From positions 571,081 through 635,080 of the forward strand of contig VZRZ01006498.1 in NCBI GenBank assembly GCA_013398175.1: 64,000 bases of DNA, read 5' to 3'. Numbering within the stretch: the first letter of the stretch is position 1; each line of letters opens with the position of its first letter. The stretch comes from Climacteris rufus (taxonomy: Eukaryota > Chordata > Aves > Passeriformes > Climacteridae). Positions 10,412-24,000 of the stretch are shown here, piece by piece. The position numbers and the translations under genes were made by a program. The notes under the pieces were generated by a model that was not told where the DNA came from, searched no databases, and saw only the letters and a list, made by a program, of their open reading frames with translations.

Positions 10412-12674
10412 AGTCATTCACTTCTGAAATGTCTACCCATGCACCAGGAAGGTAGCTCTTTTAACGCTGGGGTTGATTATCAGGTTAAGGTGATTTGAGA
10501 CCACCTGTAATTAAATGTTGGATCTTTATTAAGTAACTCATTTATTTACCCACTTTAAACTGGTGATTTTGTTCCTTTAAATAACACTGAGGATCTTAGA
10601 CTGGTATTTAAACAAATAACTATTTTTCAACATTTCAGAACATCTTTTTAGTGTCTGATAGCATTGCAACAAGAAGTGAAGTGTGTAGCAGGTTATTTTT
10701 AGAAATCAATGTGTTGGCTGGTTGTCTTTCTGCAAAATAGCTATTGATCCATAGCAATAAAACGATCAAATGTTCATCCACATTCCCATTGTTAGTTTGA
10801 ATTTTTCTAAACTCCCCTTGTCTCTAGGTTTGCTTTATTCAGAACTGGAACCTGGTGTTTACTACAAATAGACTCATTAAATTCATCCTTTAGATCCAAT
10901 AGTTTTTGGACAGTGTAATGATAATGTATAATCTCTTACTGTGTTGTGAAATCTTTCGGTGTTGACAGTAAATGATGCTTTAGATGTGCTATATTCTTGG
11001 GAGAACAAATGATTGCCACAAGTAATTTTTACACTTTTGATCTATAGTTAGGGTTTGCAAGAGGATAATAATGACACTCATATGTCCTCAAACTACTACA
11101 AGACCTGGCTGTGCAAGTCACATAAATACAAACAAATAAATCTTGCACTCTTCCAATTTTCTGATTCTATTTGTAGCTATTCTTAAGTTTTCATATTTTT
11201 TTCTTTTTCTTTGTCAGACTTCAATGCCATCATGTTTCTGTGTTCTCTGTGTTTTATCAACAAAATTTGTTAGAAGATTGCTGTACACTTTGGAAAAATC
11301 AACACATTTTCTGTTTCTTTTGGAGATGCTTAACTTTCAGTTTCTTCAAAGATATGATTTTAAGAATACCTTCCTCTTGTACTAGTTATAGGATGATGAT
11401 TCTTTTGATATAAAAAGGAAAGAGATAAAAAAAACAGTGGAATGGTAATATTTACTGAATTGCTTTTGCTCCACATCCCACATTCAGTTATGTTTATTTG
11501 AATGTAAATTCAATATTTATGGAATTATTATGCCTGTTCATTTTAAAGAAGGAGTAGATGAAGACATCAAGCCACTAGAGGTATTCGCTGGAAGCATCTT
11601 GACTTCACTTCTGTTGCTGTAGGTAAATAAAAATGGCCAAACATTTTTATTCTAAGAGCTGCTAAATTCAGTCTAGTAATTTTTTCATACAAAATTTTAT
11701 TTCAAATGATCAAATAATCTCTAAATTTGTTAAATTATGAAATTGACCATATATTACTCATCCTGGCTATGTATTTTAATAGGAATATTATTAAAAAAAG
11801 TTGAATTTTGTCATGCAAACACAAAGTCAGAATTAAATCTGGATCCTTACTGGTTTAAGTAGCAAAAATAGTTCCGGAAAAAGTCAGACTCAACAATAAA
11901 ATGTCTTTACTCATCTTAAGGAGTTTCAAAATTGTGAATTCTATTGATATATTTTGACTTATTTCAGAATATTATGCAAGATAGTGGTGAATGATAATTA
12001 GAAGTAGAGCCTCTTTCAAGCGCTAGACTCAGGCATACTTCAGAATTATTTTTTTTTTTGCAATAGTTATTAACACAGGAATCAATATTTCAGTAGCAAT
12101 CCACTATTACTAAATGCCATAGATTATCTTGCAGTTTGCATTAGAAAAAAAAATCATATATCTGTGTAAGTTAAACATAGATTGATATATTTGTTGAGAA
12201 TAAATGTGATGTATAGATTTTATGGCAACAGTTAAAATATTCCTTATTTCAAAGTCTCCCTTGTGACAAATTATTTCATAGTAAAGATTTTCAGAATTTT
12301 TTTCTTCTATTTTGCCGGCACTTTTGCACTTTACTGACTTCTATTAAAGTTCTGTCTTGGTTCAGTGTCCTTTGAGTTTAAATGTGAGATTGATTGCTAA
12401 GCAAATCTTATCATCTCTCTTGTCTACAAGACACAACAAGAGCCTCGAGCGCCATTGCTCTGTTCTCTTATTAAACAACTGTGGGTACCAAGGCAGAGAG
12501 GTTTCTCAAATAATAAAGACATACTCTTGAGTACTGGACTCTTCAGCCTAAATTGGGAAAAGGGCTAGAAAACGTGCTAAACTTGGACAGATCCCTACTA
12601 ATGTGCTGTGCCTTTCTGATAATTCAAAAAGAACTGTAAAAAGTACATTGAACATCTGGTGAAACAGTCAGAGG

Positions 12675-12832
12675 TCACGGGAAGGCATGAATTCAAGGCC
12701 AGATTGAAGGGGGCTCTGAGCAATCTGGTCTAGTGGGAGGCATCCCAGCCCACAGCAGCAAGGTTGGAACTAGACCATCTTCAATGTCCTCTTCCAACCT
12801 GAACCATTCTATGATCCTTTGATTCTATGATG
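12675..12832 (+). mobile_element. CR1 LINE 3'-end fragment
   Basis: Seen: TTCAAGGCCAGATTG, then GAGCAATCTGGTCTAGTGGG, then GGTTGGAACTAGA, and CTTCCAACCTGAACCATTCT followed by two decayed octamer units (ATGATCCTTTG, ATTCTATGA). This is the classic CR1 terminal sequence in the sense direction. Only about 150 bp remain, a severe 5' truncation. Confidence 0.93.
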
Positions 12833-13055
12833 AGTTCTGTGTAAAAAGTTACATAGCAATAAAAGTTCTTTCCTGTATTAACATCAAATACTTCATTAAA
12901 AACTCAGAAAAATTGGTTTTTACACCAAGTCCCTTGTTTTATAAAGCAGATTCAATAAGCCAAAATAACATGAATTTGCATCAAGTATGCTGAACAGTTC
13001 ATTAAGGAACACAGTCTCTCAGAAAACTTATAAATGTAATATCAAGTTCCTAATT

Positions 13056-13083
13056 AAAAAAAAAAAAGGATTTTTTTTTTTTT
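13056..13083. repeat. A12 / T13 inverted homopolymer pair
   Basis: A run of 12 A is followed by GG, A and then a run of 13 T, forming a potential A-T hairpin. Homopolymer-derived, with no further meaning supported. Confidence 0.8.
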
Positions 13084-13984
13084 AGTTTGAAACTGTTTTT
13101 CTTCTCAGTATTTTCTGAAATTTTATTCAAGATAAACATTGAATATCATTTTAAAAGAGCCAGTTAAAGACAGACAATTTTGGTTTTGTCAAAACAAAAC
13201 ACTGTGTGAGCTTAAGCTCAGTGATTAAATGTTTGAGACAGAAACCACCCTCCACAGTAAATTATTTCTCCAGCTTCACCAGTGATGTACCATGTTCACT
13301 ACTAAGAAAGTTGACATTTGCTTGATTTTATTTCTGTGACAGAGAAATCCCTGGAGGCTGTTGTGAGCAAAAACCTTTTTATCCTGACTCTTAGAGGCTA
13401 CACTTAGTAAACAATAGTGTGGAAGAAAAAGGAAAAATGATCTTTGCTTTATCATTTGGCAAGCTGATAAAGCCTTCTTTCCAACAAGTTTTTGAAGGAT
13501 GAATCAGCACACCAGCTTCCCCCAAATTAGTTTAATACTGTTACACCAACTTTGAACCCTATACCATGATTTAAACTGGTTCAGTTCAGTGCAGTTAATT
13601 TATTTCTCCAAGAAACACAGCTGCTCCACCATTTTGTGCTTAAAGTAAGACACAGCAAGAGGTGCTTAAACACTTGAATTTGTCCCTGATTAGCTATCTT
13701 GGAAACTAATTAAGTAATCAATAAACAGAACAAGTACAAGTCAATGGCATCTCTGATAAGCATGCACGATCTTAAACCTAAAGCAACATGGGCATCAGCA
13801 ATTAAAAGGACAGCCATACCATCCTAAGGTTCATTAAGATACACTTGTACAGCTATTAAATGTCCATCTATTAGTAGATTTCATACAATATGTGAGATGG
13901 GGGGGTGTCTTTAGCCCTACTGGTATACAGAGTAAGTGTCACTTAAACATCAATAAGAAATACCAGATGTACTTGCATGTTTAG

Positions 13985-13986
13985 AG

Positions 13987-14015
<29 letters not shown>
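13985..14015. repeat. (CA)n microsatellite
   Basis: An uninterrupted ACACAC run of about 15 units follows AGAG and precedes ATATGT and a short TATATA run. A dinucleotide microsatellite, likely polymorphic. Confidence 0.97.
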
Positions 14016-14018
<3 letters not shown>

Positions 14019-15807
14019 GTCTATATATATGTATGGAGCATAAACAAAAACATTTTTTCATAGGAATAGTTGAACATTCATGTTAAACTAATGTCAGTAG
14101 CTCTCAAGGCATGGATTTGATGTATTTAATGTGTTGCTATGGAAGCATTATGTCTTTTTCCACTGTAAAAATTATATACTTGAACATGAAATAAAATCTG
14201 ACTGATTTCTATCTTCGAATAAATCCTGACACATGAGCTTGATTATGAGATTTTAAATTATCTGCTTATTTAAAAACACGTACAGTTCCTATTTTCAGCT
14301 AAGCAAAATTACAGAATTTATCACAGCACTTAATCTTATCAAGGCTATTATATGTAATTACAGGGCAAAACAAAGAAAAAGCAATCCTGTCCTAATTGCA
14401 GCCCTGTTACTAAAATAATGGCAATGATCTCTCTGTACTTTGCCATTTCTCCTGCAGGATCCCACGGTGCTTGCATGAGCCACTGTAGCTGCTGCTTCTT
14501 GAGCTCTGGGATTGCTGATTACAGTATCATCTTGCACATATGCATTATCTTTTCAAGTGACACTCACCTTATTACCTGATAAGGCTTAGGTTCTGTTTCA
14601 ACATGACTGTCTTTAAAAAAAGTTAAGGATGCTCTAATCACTTGCCTTTGCAATTAAGGTATTTGTGGAAGGGTTCGACATTATTGTAAATCTTCTGTAG
14701 CTTCAGTGTTGGCAGAAGACCAATCAAGTAATTTGAGCTTTTAAAATTCTCATCCTTCCCCTTTATAAATAAAAAATGCAATTTGTATATCTGCAGCTCA
14801 AAGTTGATGAGGTTTTGCAGGTGCCTAAAACCGTGCAAGTACTCAGCTGTTCAAAGGAAGAGTGTTTGTGTATAAATATGTTTCCCAGCGTACAAGAAAT
14901 ATGCATTGAGACAGAGGTCTAATTAACAAAAGAAACCTAGTGTGTAATTTTCCTGAATGATTAGCTTCTGCAATTCTGGTCTGGATCTCATGTGTAATAC
15001 TTTCTTGTATTTTGTACAGAAGTTAAATTGCCACCACACTGATTAAAACCAGGACACTTCTTTAACAGAGTTAATAAATGATCAGTGACAATTCAGCAAG
15101 GTAGATAAGCATGTGATGGATTTAGCAACACGTTCCAGGTTAGCCACAAGTCTAATATCTAGGACAGTAGGTAAGAAACAGGCCTTGATGTTTGAAGTAT
15201 AAGAGGCAATTGCCAGTAAGCAGAATGTAATTTTCCACATTGGAATTTGGCCAGTATGATGGGTGCTTTAGTGCAACTCTTCCAAAAACTGTCTTCTGCT
15301 CTCTAATGTCTACAAGCAGTTAGAAGGTTAGGTTTATGTCTTATCTAAAATCTGGCAGCAAGATCATGTGAACTCTCATCCAAAACACTACAATTTTCCT
15401 GAAAACTTCAAAGTACCTATATGTCCTTGTAAGGAATATTTTTTAATTAAAAAAATTATAAATACACAAATTAATAATAGCAATAATAATAATAATGGGT
15501 GTCATACTGCCAAATATTCAGCCTTGAAAATAGTACTTTTGCCAAAGCAGAGTCATGGTTGAATTCTACCATTTATGTACAATTATGACTAACAAAAAAC
15601 CTCCATTTTGTTATTGCTGTGGTATTACCCTCCAACATTGTCAAGATATATTGAAATGCAAGATTATTATTTTATCATTTGGCTTTCAGGACATCAGCTG
15701 AAACTGTAAACACTGTCAGTTGAATGATGATATCAGTTTTTTAAAAATATTTCACATTTACCTCTTACTTTTTGTTTTAATCTAGTGAAATATAAACAAT
15801 CCATTGA

Positions 15808-15870
15808 GTAAAAAAAAAAAAAAAAAAAAAACAAAACCAAAAAACCCCCCAAAACCAAACAAAACCCCAA
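15808..15870. repeat. Poly(A) run followed by A/C-rich tract
   Basis: More than 20 consecutive A begin at about 15809 and are followed by A/C-rich sequence with a CCCCCC run. No retrocopy body or flanking duplication was seen upstream, so it is not called a retrogene tail. Confidence 0.85.
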
Positions 15871-17799
15871 AGCAGACAAATTCAATCCATGACAGTTTGA
15901 AAGGTAGTTACTATTGGTCTCATCTTTTTACATCTGCTCTTTCCTGGTTTTATGTTCTGCTTTTTCCTATCCCAGTGTCTTACATTTCTTGATTTCCTTA
16001 GTAATTCTCTTTTTCTTCACTCCTGCTTCTTCTTCCCCGTATCTCTGCTCCCAGATCTTCTTTTTCTTTCCCTTCCTCACTTAATTTCTATGACCTTTTC
16101 AAGTTGCTCATTTACAATCACTAAGGATCTTTTGCTAATTCAAAAAGCAAAGTGAAAGTAGTTCCACCAGTGCTATGAATGAAATAACCCTGGTGTAAGT
16201 TTAGAATAAAACTCAAAGTTTCACTATTGCTGTATCAGATGTCAAGACTTTACAACCTCACGTGAGCTCTCAGAAAAGCTTGCAAATGCAAGCAACTATT
16301 CACGTAGGCAGACAAATTTGCCTAATTTTGGCTGGTGACATTTGTAATGATGCTCACCTATGTAAATGTTTGACTGATCAGGATTTAATACATGGCAAGA
16401 CAACATGGCATATTGACAGGTACTGAAAAAAATAAAAATGAAGAGCGTAAAGTATGAAAACTGTTGCAAACTCAAAACTGTTTAGAGATTGAATTCACAT
16501 CTGTTTCCACCTTGATGAACTGGTTCTTTTGCTTTTGACATATAAAACCCAGTACTCACTGATGGCTTTTACATACCAAAAAACCCCACACCAAATTTGT
16601 AAAAATTTATTCCCCAAATTCTCTTGAATTTTTTTAACATTCTGCAACTTGATTTTCTATATGATCACAACAGTAGAATTCTTAATTTGATCACTAATGG
16701 TGAAGAGGCCCCTTGAAAAAAGTGTTTTGACACCATCATGGTAAATCCTAATCCACAGGTCCTGATTCCAGAATCTGCAATGACATGAGTAAGGTACAAA
16801 GACTTTACCTACAATAGCAAAGTTAGGAGAGGCAGGACATGGGCTCAAGCACTATCCTACAGTTGCTTGTGCTATATGGTCATTCACACACTGACATGAC
16901 TTTGGCCTTGGCAAATTAGCATTTTCCCAACAGTACCAAACAGTCTGAGAAACAACATATTGAAGGAACCAGTTAGTATGGATAAAACCTTTTTGAATAC
17001 AAAGCCTAGGCCTGTTCTGGGAGAAAATGTAGCCCTAAAGGAGCAAACCATTCTGTTTTGAGCACATCTTGGGCTAGAGAAAACTTACCAGAAATACAAG
17101 GGCAGAGTTTGGTTCCCAGCAAGCAAGCAAGTGAATGCCAGGACGTTTACATGACCCAATGGGATAGGAAGTGAAAACAAGCACATTGTTTCATTCTGAA
17201 CAATATTAAGGTGCAAAATGTTGGTGGCTTTGAAACTCCTTTCAGGACCGTAACTCTGTTTCTGTTAAAGAACTGCTCTTCCTGTCCTAAAGACAGAACC
17301 TTACAGAGCAGAATCCCACTTGTAGCCATCTAGGAAGGAAAGGCAGATTACATTTTCTTTGCAGCCAGGGAGAAATTGCAAGTCACATCTCTGTGTTCAG
17401 AGGAGTGACTTAGTAATAATCTATAGGTTGTTCCAGAAGTGGAAAAGTGATGGAAAATATTTATTTCCCATTATAGATTTACTCTCTATGCCATAATTCA
17501 AGATTCCTTGTGCCAGGAGCAACAACAGAGGACAATAACTGCAATATGCTGGTTAGGACTTTCACTTTTGGAGGAGAAAATAACAGCCATAAGTTATCAT
17601 CCAAATTCAAGCCCTGTATCAAACAGTCCTTAAAACAGTAATTAATATTTTCCTTCCTGCAATTGCCTAGAGTACCGAGTTAAAAAGTGTCATGTTCAGA
17701 GAGAAAGATATTCCTTCTATATTTGAGTGCCTGCTTTTTGAATTGTAAGCACATTTTTAGCATGTGTATTCACCATACAATCTGATATTAATTTTAATT

Positions 17800-18010
17800 A
17801 TTTTCAGCATTAAAGGCCCATGACACTATTAGCTGACCATTAAAAGTCATCTATAGCTCATTATCAGTGATTAATCACCTGCTGTCCTATAATTAATGTT
17901 TATTAGGGGAACAGCAGTTTAATAGCTGTTCCATATTTTCTGTGCTAATCAAGAAAACTTAAACGACTCTTATAATGGACTTCCAAAAATTTCAAGTGGC
18001 ATTTTTTGAC
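17800..18010. other. Candidate conserved non-coding element
   Basis: Seen: about 200 bp free of repeats and rich in homeodomain-type cores (ATTA, TAAT). It includes TTAGCTGACCATTAA, GTGATTAATCACCTGC with its palindromic GTGATTAATCAC at 17868-17879, and ATAATTAATG. Known: long AT-rich tracts packed with such sites often prove to be deeply conserved enhancers in vertebrate gene deserts. That this one is conserved is inference only and needs an alignment. Confidence 0.25.
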
Positions 18011-21000
18011 ATTGACTTTTATGTCTGAGGAAATAAGCTGTCATTGAAAGGTAAATGTACTAGCCAAAAATGTGTAAAAAGAACAGCACTAGAGACTTAT
18101 TTAACCATAATAATCATCGAAGCCTTCATGGACTATTTAGTTTTTTGAGACTGCCTTAAATTTTTAGATATTTTGAGATATGAGTCTGGTCATGTGATAA
18201 TCATCTTGCCGTATTTGTCTAATGGGCCTGTGACCATCTTTCAGTGCACTCTTGTTTGTTATACATGTTGCTGGAAGAAACCACCTTGATAGTGACAATC
18301 TCAATTACAAATTAGATTACTCTTTCACTCATATATTTTTCCACTTTTTTAAAGAACCATCCAGTTATTCCTTTTTTTGTTTTGTTTTGTTTTCTAATAG
18401 GGACAAATATTTATTTCTGCAAATTTATGTTTTTGGTTGTGTCAGAGAAGAAAGGATGCAATGATCACTGAACTTATGGAATTTCATATCACCTCAGTTT
18501 TTATTTATAGAAGTGACTGTTCAGATCTAAGTTAAGTTCAGTGTTGGACAGTATAGATCATTTTTGAAAACACTGATTTTAAAAATCAGCAGTCTTTCAG
18601 TACATTTATGAATTTTGTTAGGTAAAAAGGGCCATGTTAGGTAAAGTGATCTCATCTGCTGTGCTGTAGTCTCCATCTGCTGCTTTGAATTTCTGGGATT
18701 TCAGTATTCCACCACTTTGGTAGCAGATGTTTAACTTTGGAGAACTTCTGCTACAGTGCAGTATCACCAGCTTGCAAAATTTTATGAAAATATTCCATGT
18801 TTGATACTATGAGGAAAACAAATAAGAAATTTTAGTCTTAACCTGATTGATCTTCACAGAAATTTCTCCACAATCCCTATGAAAACATACAAGAAACTAA
18901 CTCAAGTGATACATAATATAAATTATTTTTTCACCTCCTGATCAAGTTCCCACCTACTTGTTTTCACATTGAGAAGAAAATGTCTGACCCCCAAAGTACA
19001 TCCAACTTCCTGCTGGTCATGAGAAAACAAGTGTCATCCCTTGCAGGTGTCAACCGTAGCACTATGGGAGCAGTTCAGCTTGCTTTCTTCCATCTCTACT
19101 GTGAGTATTTCCCAAATCCCAATACTTCAATGATTCAGTATCCAAATTCCCATCAGAATTTACTCTGCCCAGTGCCCAGACTAATATATCTCCTCTCCTC
19201 TCCTCTCCTCTCCTCTCCTCTCCTCTTTCTTTCCTTAGAGTTTACACATACTCTTCTAACTATACTCAGCATTTCTCTACCTTCACAGCCTTCAGTTTAT
19301 TTGGATAAATGAAACAGTGCCTTTTGCACTCACCTGGTATCATAGGTTCTGTCTCCCTATCTTTAATTTTGCAGGCCTTCTCTGCCCTTATTCCCATTTC
19401 CTAAGCAAAGCTATTGTCTTTAAGATGAGGCTTTGCTGCTCAGTGTAGTTATATCATCTTTTAGTTCAAAACATCTCTGATAAATTTTAGTTACATATTC
19501 ATCTTTTCCATGTCTGCAAAATATTCATGCCCAATAGTATTTCTGGGATTATCCTGAGGTCCCTCTCTTTCTCAGTGTTCTATTATTAATAAATACCTAC
19601 TTTGTGATTAGAGATTGCATTAAGTAACCATACATTCCTGGCCTTGCCTTTTTAAAGCACGATATTTTGGGCAATTTCTATTACTCCAGTCGTCTATGTA
19701 ATTAATTTAATTTATGATGTATACCTTTGAGTTAAAATGATAAAGAATAGCATTATGCTATTAGCAATCTCTATCAGATCTCAGCTTTTGTACAAGGGCT
19801 GTGGACTGGAACATTAATTAAAGCTGATTCTGGAGAATTCCCCGTGGGCCACTCCCTGGCACAGCAATTTCCTTTCCTGCACTGTTTTACCACTGTGCTG
19901 TCCATTTTACCTTGGAAATCCTAGTTCTCTTCTTCTTTCTCTAATCTTCTCTCAGTTTTCATGTGACACCACTAACTTCAAGCAAGCAACTTTTAGCAAG
20001 CATTACTAAATTACTTTAGCATTACTGAATTACTTAAAATATAATCAACTTAATACAGTTGCAGTATGCACACTTTGAAAGGAATTCTCTTATTTGGAGC
20101 AGAGCCCAAATTGCTGCATAATGACAGAATACCATTGTTTCAGCAGTTTTATGGATAAATCTGTAGGGATCTGTGTTGCAGATTCTCCCAACCATCATGT
20201 GCACCATCTTAGCTGCCAAAGGTATACTTAACTACAGTCTGCTCTAATGGATTTTTTATAAAAGTGCCTTAAATTGAAGTATTCACCGAGAGAATTCCTT
20301 TAGGTCAAAGAAAGGAGGAATACTACTTTTTAACAAATATTAGCTACTGATTAGTTATTATCTGCATTTCAACAGATATACAATTTAAATAGCAATAATA
20401 TCAAGTTAAAAAAAATTGTGTCTTAAAAATACCTGCAGAATTAAAAGTCTAACCTTTTTTGTCTGAAGAGAAAGTTTGAGTGAATAAGAATTAAATTGTA
20501 ATGAATGTGTAAATAATTTATATAACTGCTTTTCTACTTTAAATATGAAATCTTAAACTAATCTGATGAAGTGAGTAATCTGGGACTTGTGACTTCTGCT
20601 GACTGATACATACACAGCAAACTGTATGAAAGTTTTCCTGAATTACGGTCGATGGGTTAAATCGGTGATAATCCTTAATGCAATACTATACATATAATGA
20701 AAGTCTTCATATTAATGTGAAGGTCTGGCTCTTTCTGTATACCTTGTTACTAAGATTATTGTCTCTGGATGCCACACTCGTGATCTCCCTTCCTTTCAAT
20801 ATAGTTATCTGGAAAGTGTGAAGTAAAAGTCTTTTCTGAATCAGAGAAGGAATTTCAGCTAACATACCACAAGAGCATGGCATGCCAAGCACTTTTGGTG
20901 CTTCCCAGGCTGCTATCAAATGAATAGTTACCTTTCACGGAGAGGAGGTAAACTTGAAGCCCTCTGCTCCCACAAAGCAAAGAAACCTAAAAATAAAAGA

Positions 21001-24000
21001 TGAAAAAATCTTGCAGCTTTATTGTGATACTTTTCATATTTTTTCCCTGTTTTCTATTTGCTTGCACAGAAAATAGTCAGCTAAATCCAGAAATCTTCCT
21101 AGGTATCTTAAGTCTTGGGTTAGGAATAAAATCAGGAGACATCTGCGATTTCTGAGTTTTCTCCACTAACTTTTTGTTTTGAAGTAGCCTCAAGGCAAGC
21201 TGAGAGAGGTCAGGTGGGTGATGAAGGTTATTTTTGCTATGAAATGCTAAACATTGGTCTTTTTCTTCAAAAACTCTTATTTCTTCTATAAGGAGGTTTA
21301 ATAACAGAAGTAATTAAAAACTGTGCAGACCTATCAATTTGTATGAGCCTATAAACATACAAATGAGCCTGCATTGCATTGTTTTGACTGTGGTATTTAT
21401 TGTGTTTGAGTTTTATTTGCCTCTAAATAAAAAGGAATTACTAGCCCCAGTAGAAAGGAGATTCTGCTTAATCTTGAGCATAAAGAGAGGTCTAGGGGTT
21501 TACAAGAGAAAATACTCTTAATTGGGAGCTAATGTTGCTCCCTAGTCAGTGTTAAAAAATTTTTACTCTATGAGTTAACCCCATGAAAGCTCTGTGCTGA
21601 CATACAACCAGAAAGCTGAAGGGAAACTATGGTCCTCCTCGCTTTAATTAGAAAAAGAGTTGAATGTAGCTACCCAGGTATATTTATGAAGCCATTAAGG
21701 CACACCATTACGGCTTCTAAAGTTATAATAGCATGGATTAAGGCCATAATATATTTATTGTACAAATTACATTTGAAGCTTAATGGCAGGGAGGATGAGA
21801 AAACAATGTATTATTGCACAATAGCAAGTAAAAAAAATCATATTTATATAATCTTTTAGCTGTTCATAGTCATCTGTCATTACTAGTAAAGTCATTATTG
21901 TAACAGTTTTGAGGGGGAATAGATAAAAAACATGTCTTTCCCTGTAAAAAATAGAGAAACTGAGGCAGAGAAATACAATGACCTCTGATTTTTATTGGCA
22001 CAAATCTCGTGCTACCCGAGTATCCCAGTTAGGACCCCTGTGCATATCTAAACATAATTTTCTTTACTCATTTCTATATTAGAATAATGGTTAATGTATT
22101 TTGCCTGACAGTCATACTAAAAGAAACGGCAAAATGAGGACAAGATTAAACCTTTCTGCTGTGCTCCACTGCTCCTGAGAGCCAGTGAGCTGCTTGCAAT
22201 TCACACAGTTCTGTTAGTATCCTGAGGAGATTTTAGGAGTAAAAAGTCAGAGTTGGCTAAAATTTTCCTTGAGGATTTCTCCTGCTCTGATGCAACCTTC
22301 CTGTCCATTCTGACCAGTCCTTGAGGATGGTTCTTAATAAGATAGTCTCTACACCTTTTCAAGGTGATAGTTTCAGAAACATTTTCATTTCATAACAGAA
22401 ATACAAATGATTCCCAGTGCTTCAAATAACCTAGTGGTAACTCTCCATGGTAAAATACTGCTCTATCTGCTTGTAGAGTAGAGCTTCTATCTCAGGAATG
22501 AAACTTCCAAAAAATGCCAATCAGGAACATTAAAAAAAAATCGAAAAATCCATCAATTGTTCAAAAAGGCAGACTTTCTTTATCCATGTAATTATATTCA
22601 GGACCAACTGTGTTGAATAAAAAGTCAGCAATTAAAATTCTACCCTTCTCATTAATCTTTGTATCAATTCATTCTTTATTTTGAATTGGGCTGAATATAT
22701 TTTCTATCACAACTTCACATATTTCCCAAAACTGAAAGAATTCATATATGTAGAATTACTTTCTCATCCCCAACATGTAACTGCAAGTGATATTTGGTCA
22801 CACAGGTTTCTGCTATTTCTTTTCCAGACAGCATAAAAATTCAACACTAGAATATAATAAACCTAAACTATCTCAGGTTCAGTATCAGTATATATTCTGC
22901 CATCTAAATTACTCTACTTTTAAAGGATTGCGAAGGTTTTTAATATATGTGTATTTGTAGCCTATTAAAATCAATGTCAATAATGTTAGGCAGGAAACTG
23001 GTGCCACCTGAGCAGTTGCAATATATTGGAAAGAATAGTTACTGCATAAATCTATAATTGTTGGCCTACATGATGTCACTATTCCAGTCAGGGAATTTAT
23101 CAGAAAGTAATAGCTTATCTTTTTTACAAATATTTTATTAAGTTTTCTATTTTACATTCTAAATTTAAAATTTTTAAAATTTATATGAGTTTTAAATTAT
23201 TTTGTTCTGGTGTAGGTTTTTTTTTTTTTTTAAAAAAAAACAAGAGAAGGAAAGAATGAGAATGGTGGTTAATAGTAGTAATTTAAAAAGCCTTTTAAAT
23301 TCAAGAATAAAAGTTATTCCAAAGCAAAATACATACTCAGAATGAATTATTAAGCAGAAAACCTTGGTCAATTTTATAACACTATCAAGAGGCTCATTAG
23401 TATTCAAAACAAAAGCAGCTATATAAGAGCTGGTAGCCCTAGTACTTCCACGAGTGAAAATGCTTCACCCTGCTTTTCCATGTCTATGTTGTCCGGTAAA
23501 TTTATGACCTTTATAACTGACATAAGACAATATGATTGCTGTATATTGCATAACTGGGCACCAAAATCCCATATTTGATCTAATACTTGTTTTTTGAATG
23601 AAATAACCTTTTGGAAATTTATGATTCAACATGAAAAATGATCCATTTAAATTATAACATTAAAAAGGAATCTGTAAAAGAGACTTGCTCAGGCTTCTAT
23701 GTGTTGCCCCTGAGATTCATCCTCTTTTACTTAATAAATCTACCACAAGGTGTGTGCATAAGTCCTGAACCCAGCCTGAAGCCATGGTACCTAAGATTCA
23801 CTGGGCCTGCACAGCATGGGAAATGATAATTGTTACTAAAGATAAGGCTAATGAGCAATGATTCAGTCAGAGGAACAAAGCAGCTCTGCTGCTGCAAATG
23901 TTGCCCTTTGGGTATGATTTAGAGGTTTGCCAGAGCAATAGGAACAGGAAGAGTCCAGAATTTTTTTGCCACTTTGTCACTTCAAACATCCGCTCTCGTT

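Larger units (their letters stand above)
8216..12674. other. AT-rich single-copy DNA, no gene recognised
   Basis: Open frames are all under about 80 codons and look like chance. The stretch holds an A/C-rich low-complexity tract (8288-8380), a perfect hairpin at 10386-10411, and a somewhat GC-richer patch around 8820-9060 with repeated GCAGC and GAGCAG words. No promoter, splice-bounded exon or RNA gene can be supported. Confidence 0.55.
12833..17799. other. AT-rich single-copy DNA with simple repeats
   Basis: No gene is recognised. It contains an A-run/T-run inverted pair (13056-13083), a (CA)n microsatellite (13985-14015), AAT-rich repeats near 15471-15496 and an A-rich tract at 15808. The segment around 14340-14590 contains a splice-acceptor-like TTTCTCCTGCAG at about 14447-14458, but no open frame with a donor follows. 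I do not call an exon there. Confidence 0.5.

Noticed and set aside
14447..14560. Splice-acceptor-like TTTCTCCTGCAG followed by GC-richer sequence
   Set aside because: The following sequence has early stops in the frames examined and no good donor, so an exon cannot be supported.
15808..15870. Poly(A) tract as the tail of a processed pseudogene
   Set aside because: No gene-like body upstream and no flanking duplication; it grades into A/C-rich simple sequence.
18980..19312. 110-codon frame
   Set aside because: It is carried through by the TCTCC microsatellite and lacks protein features.
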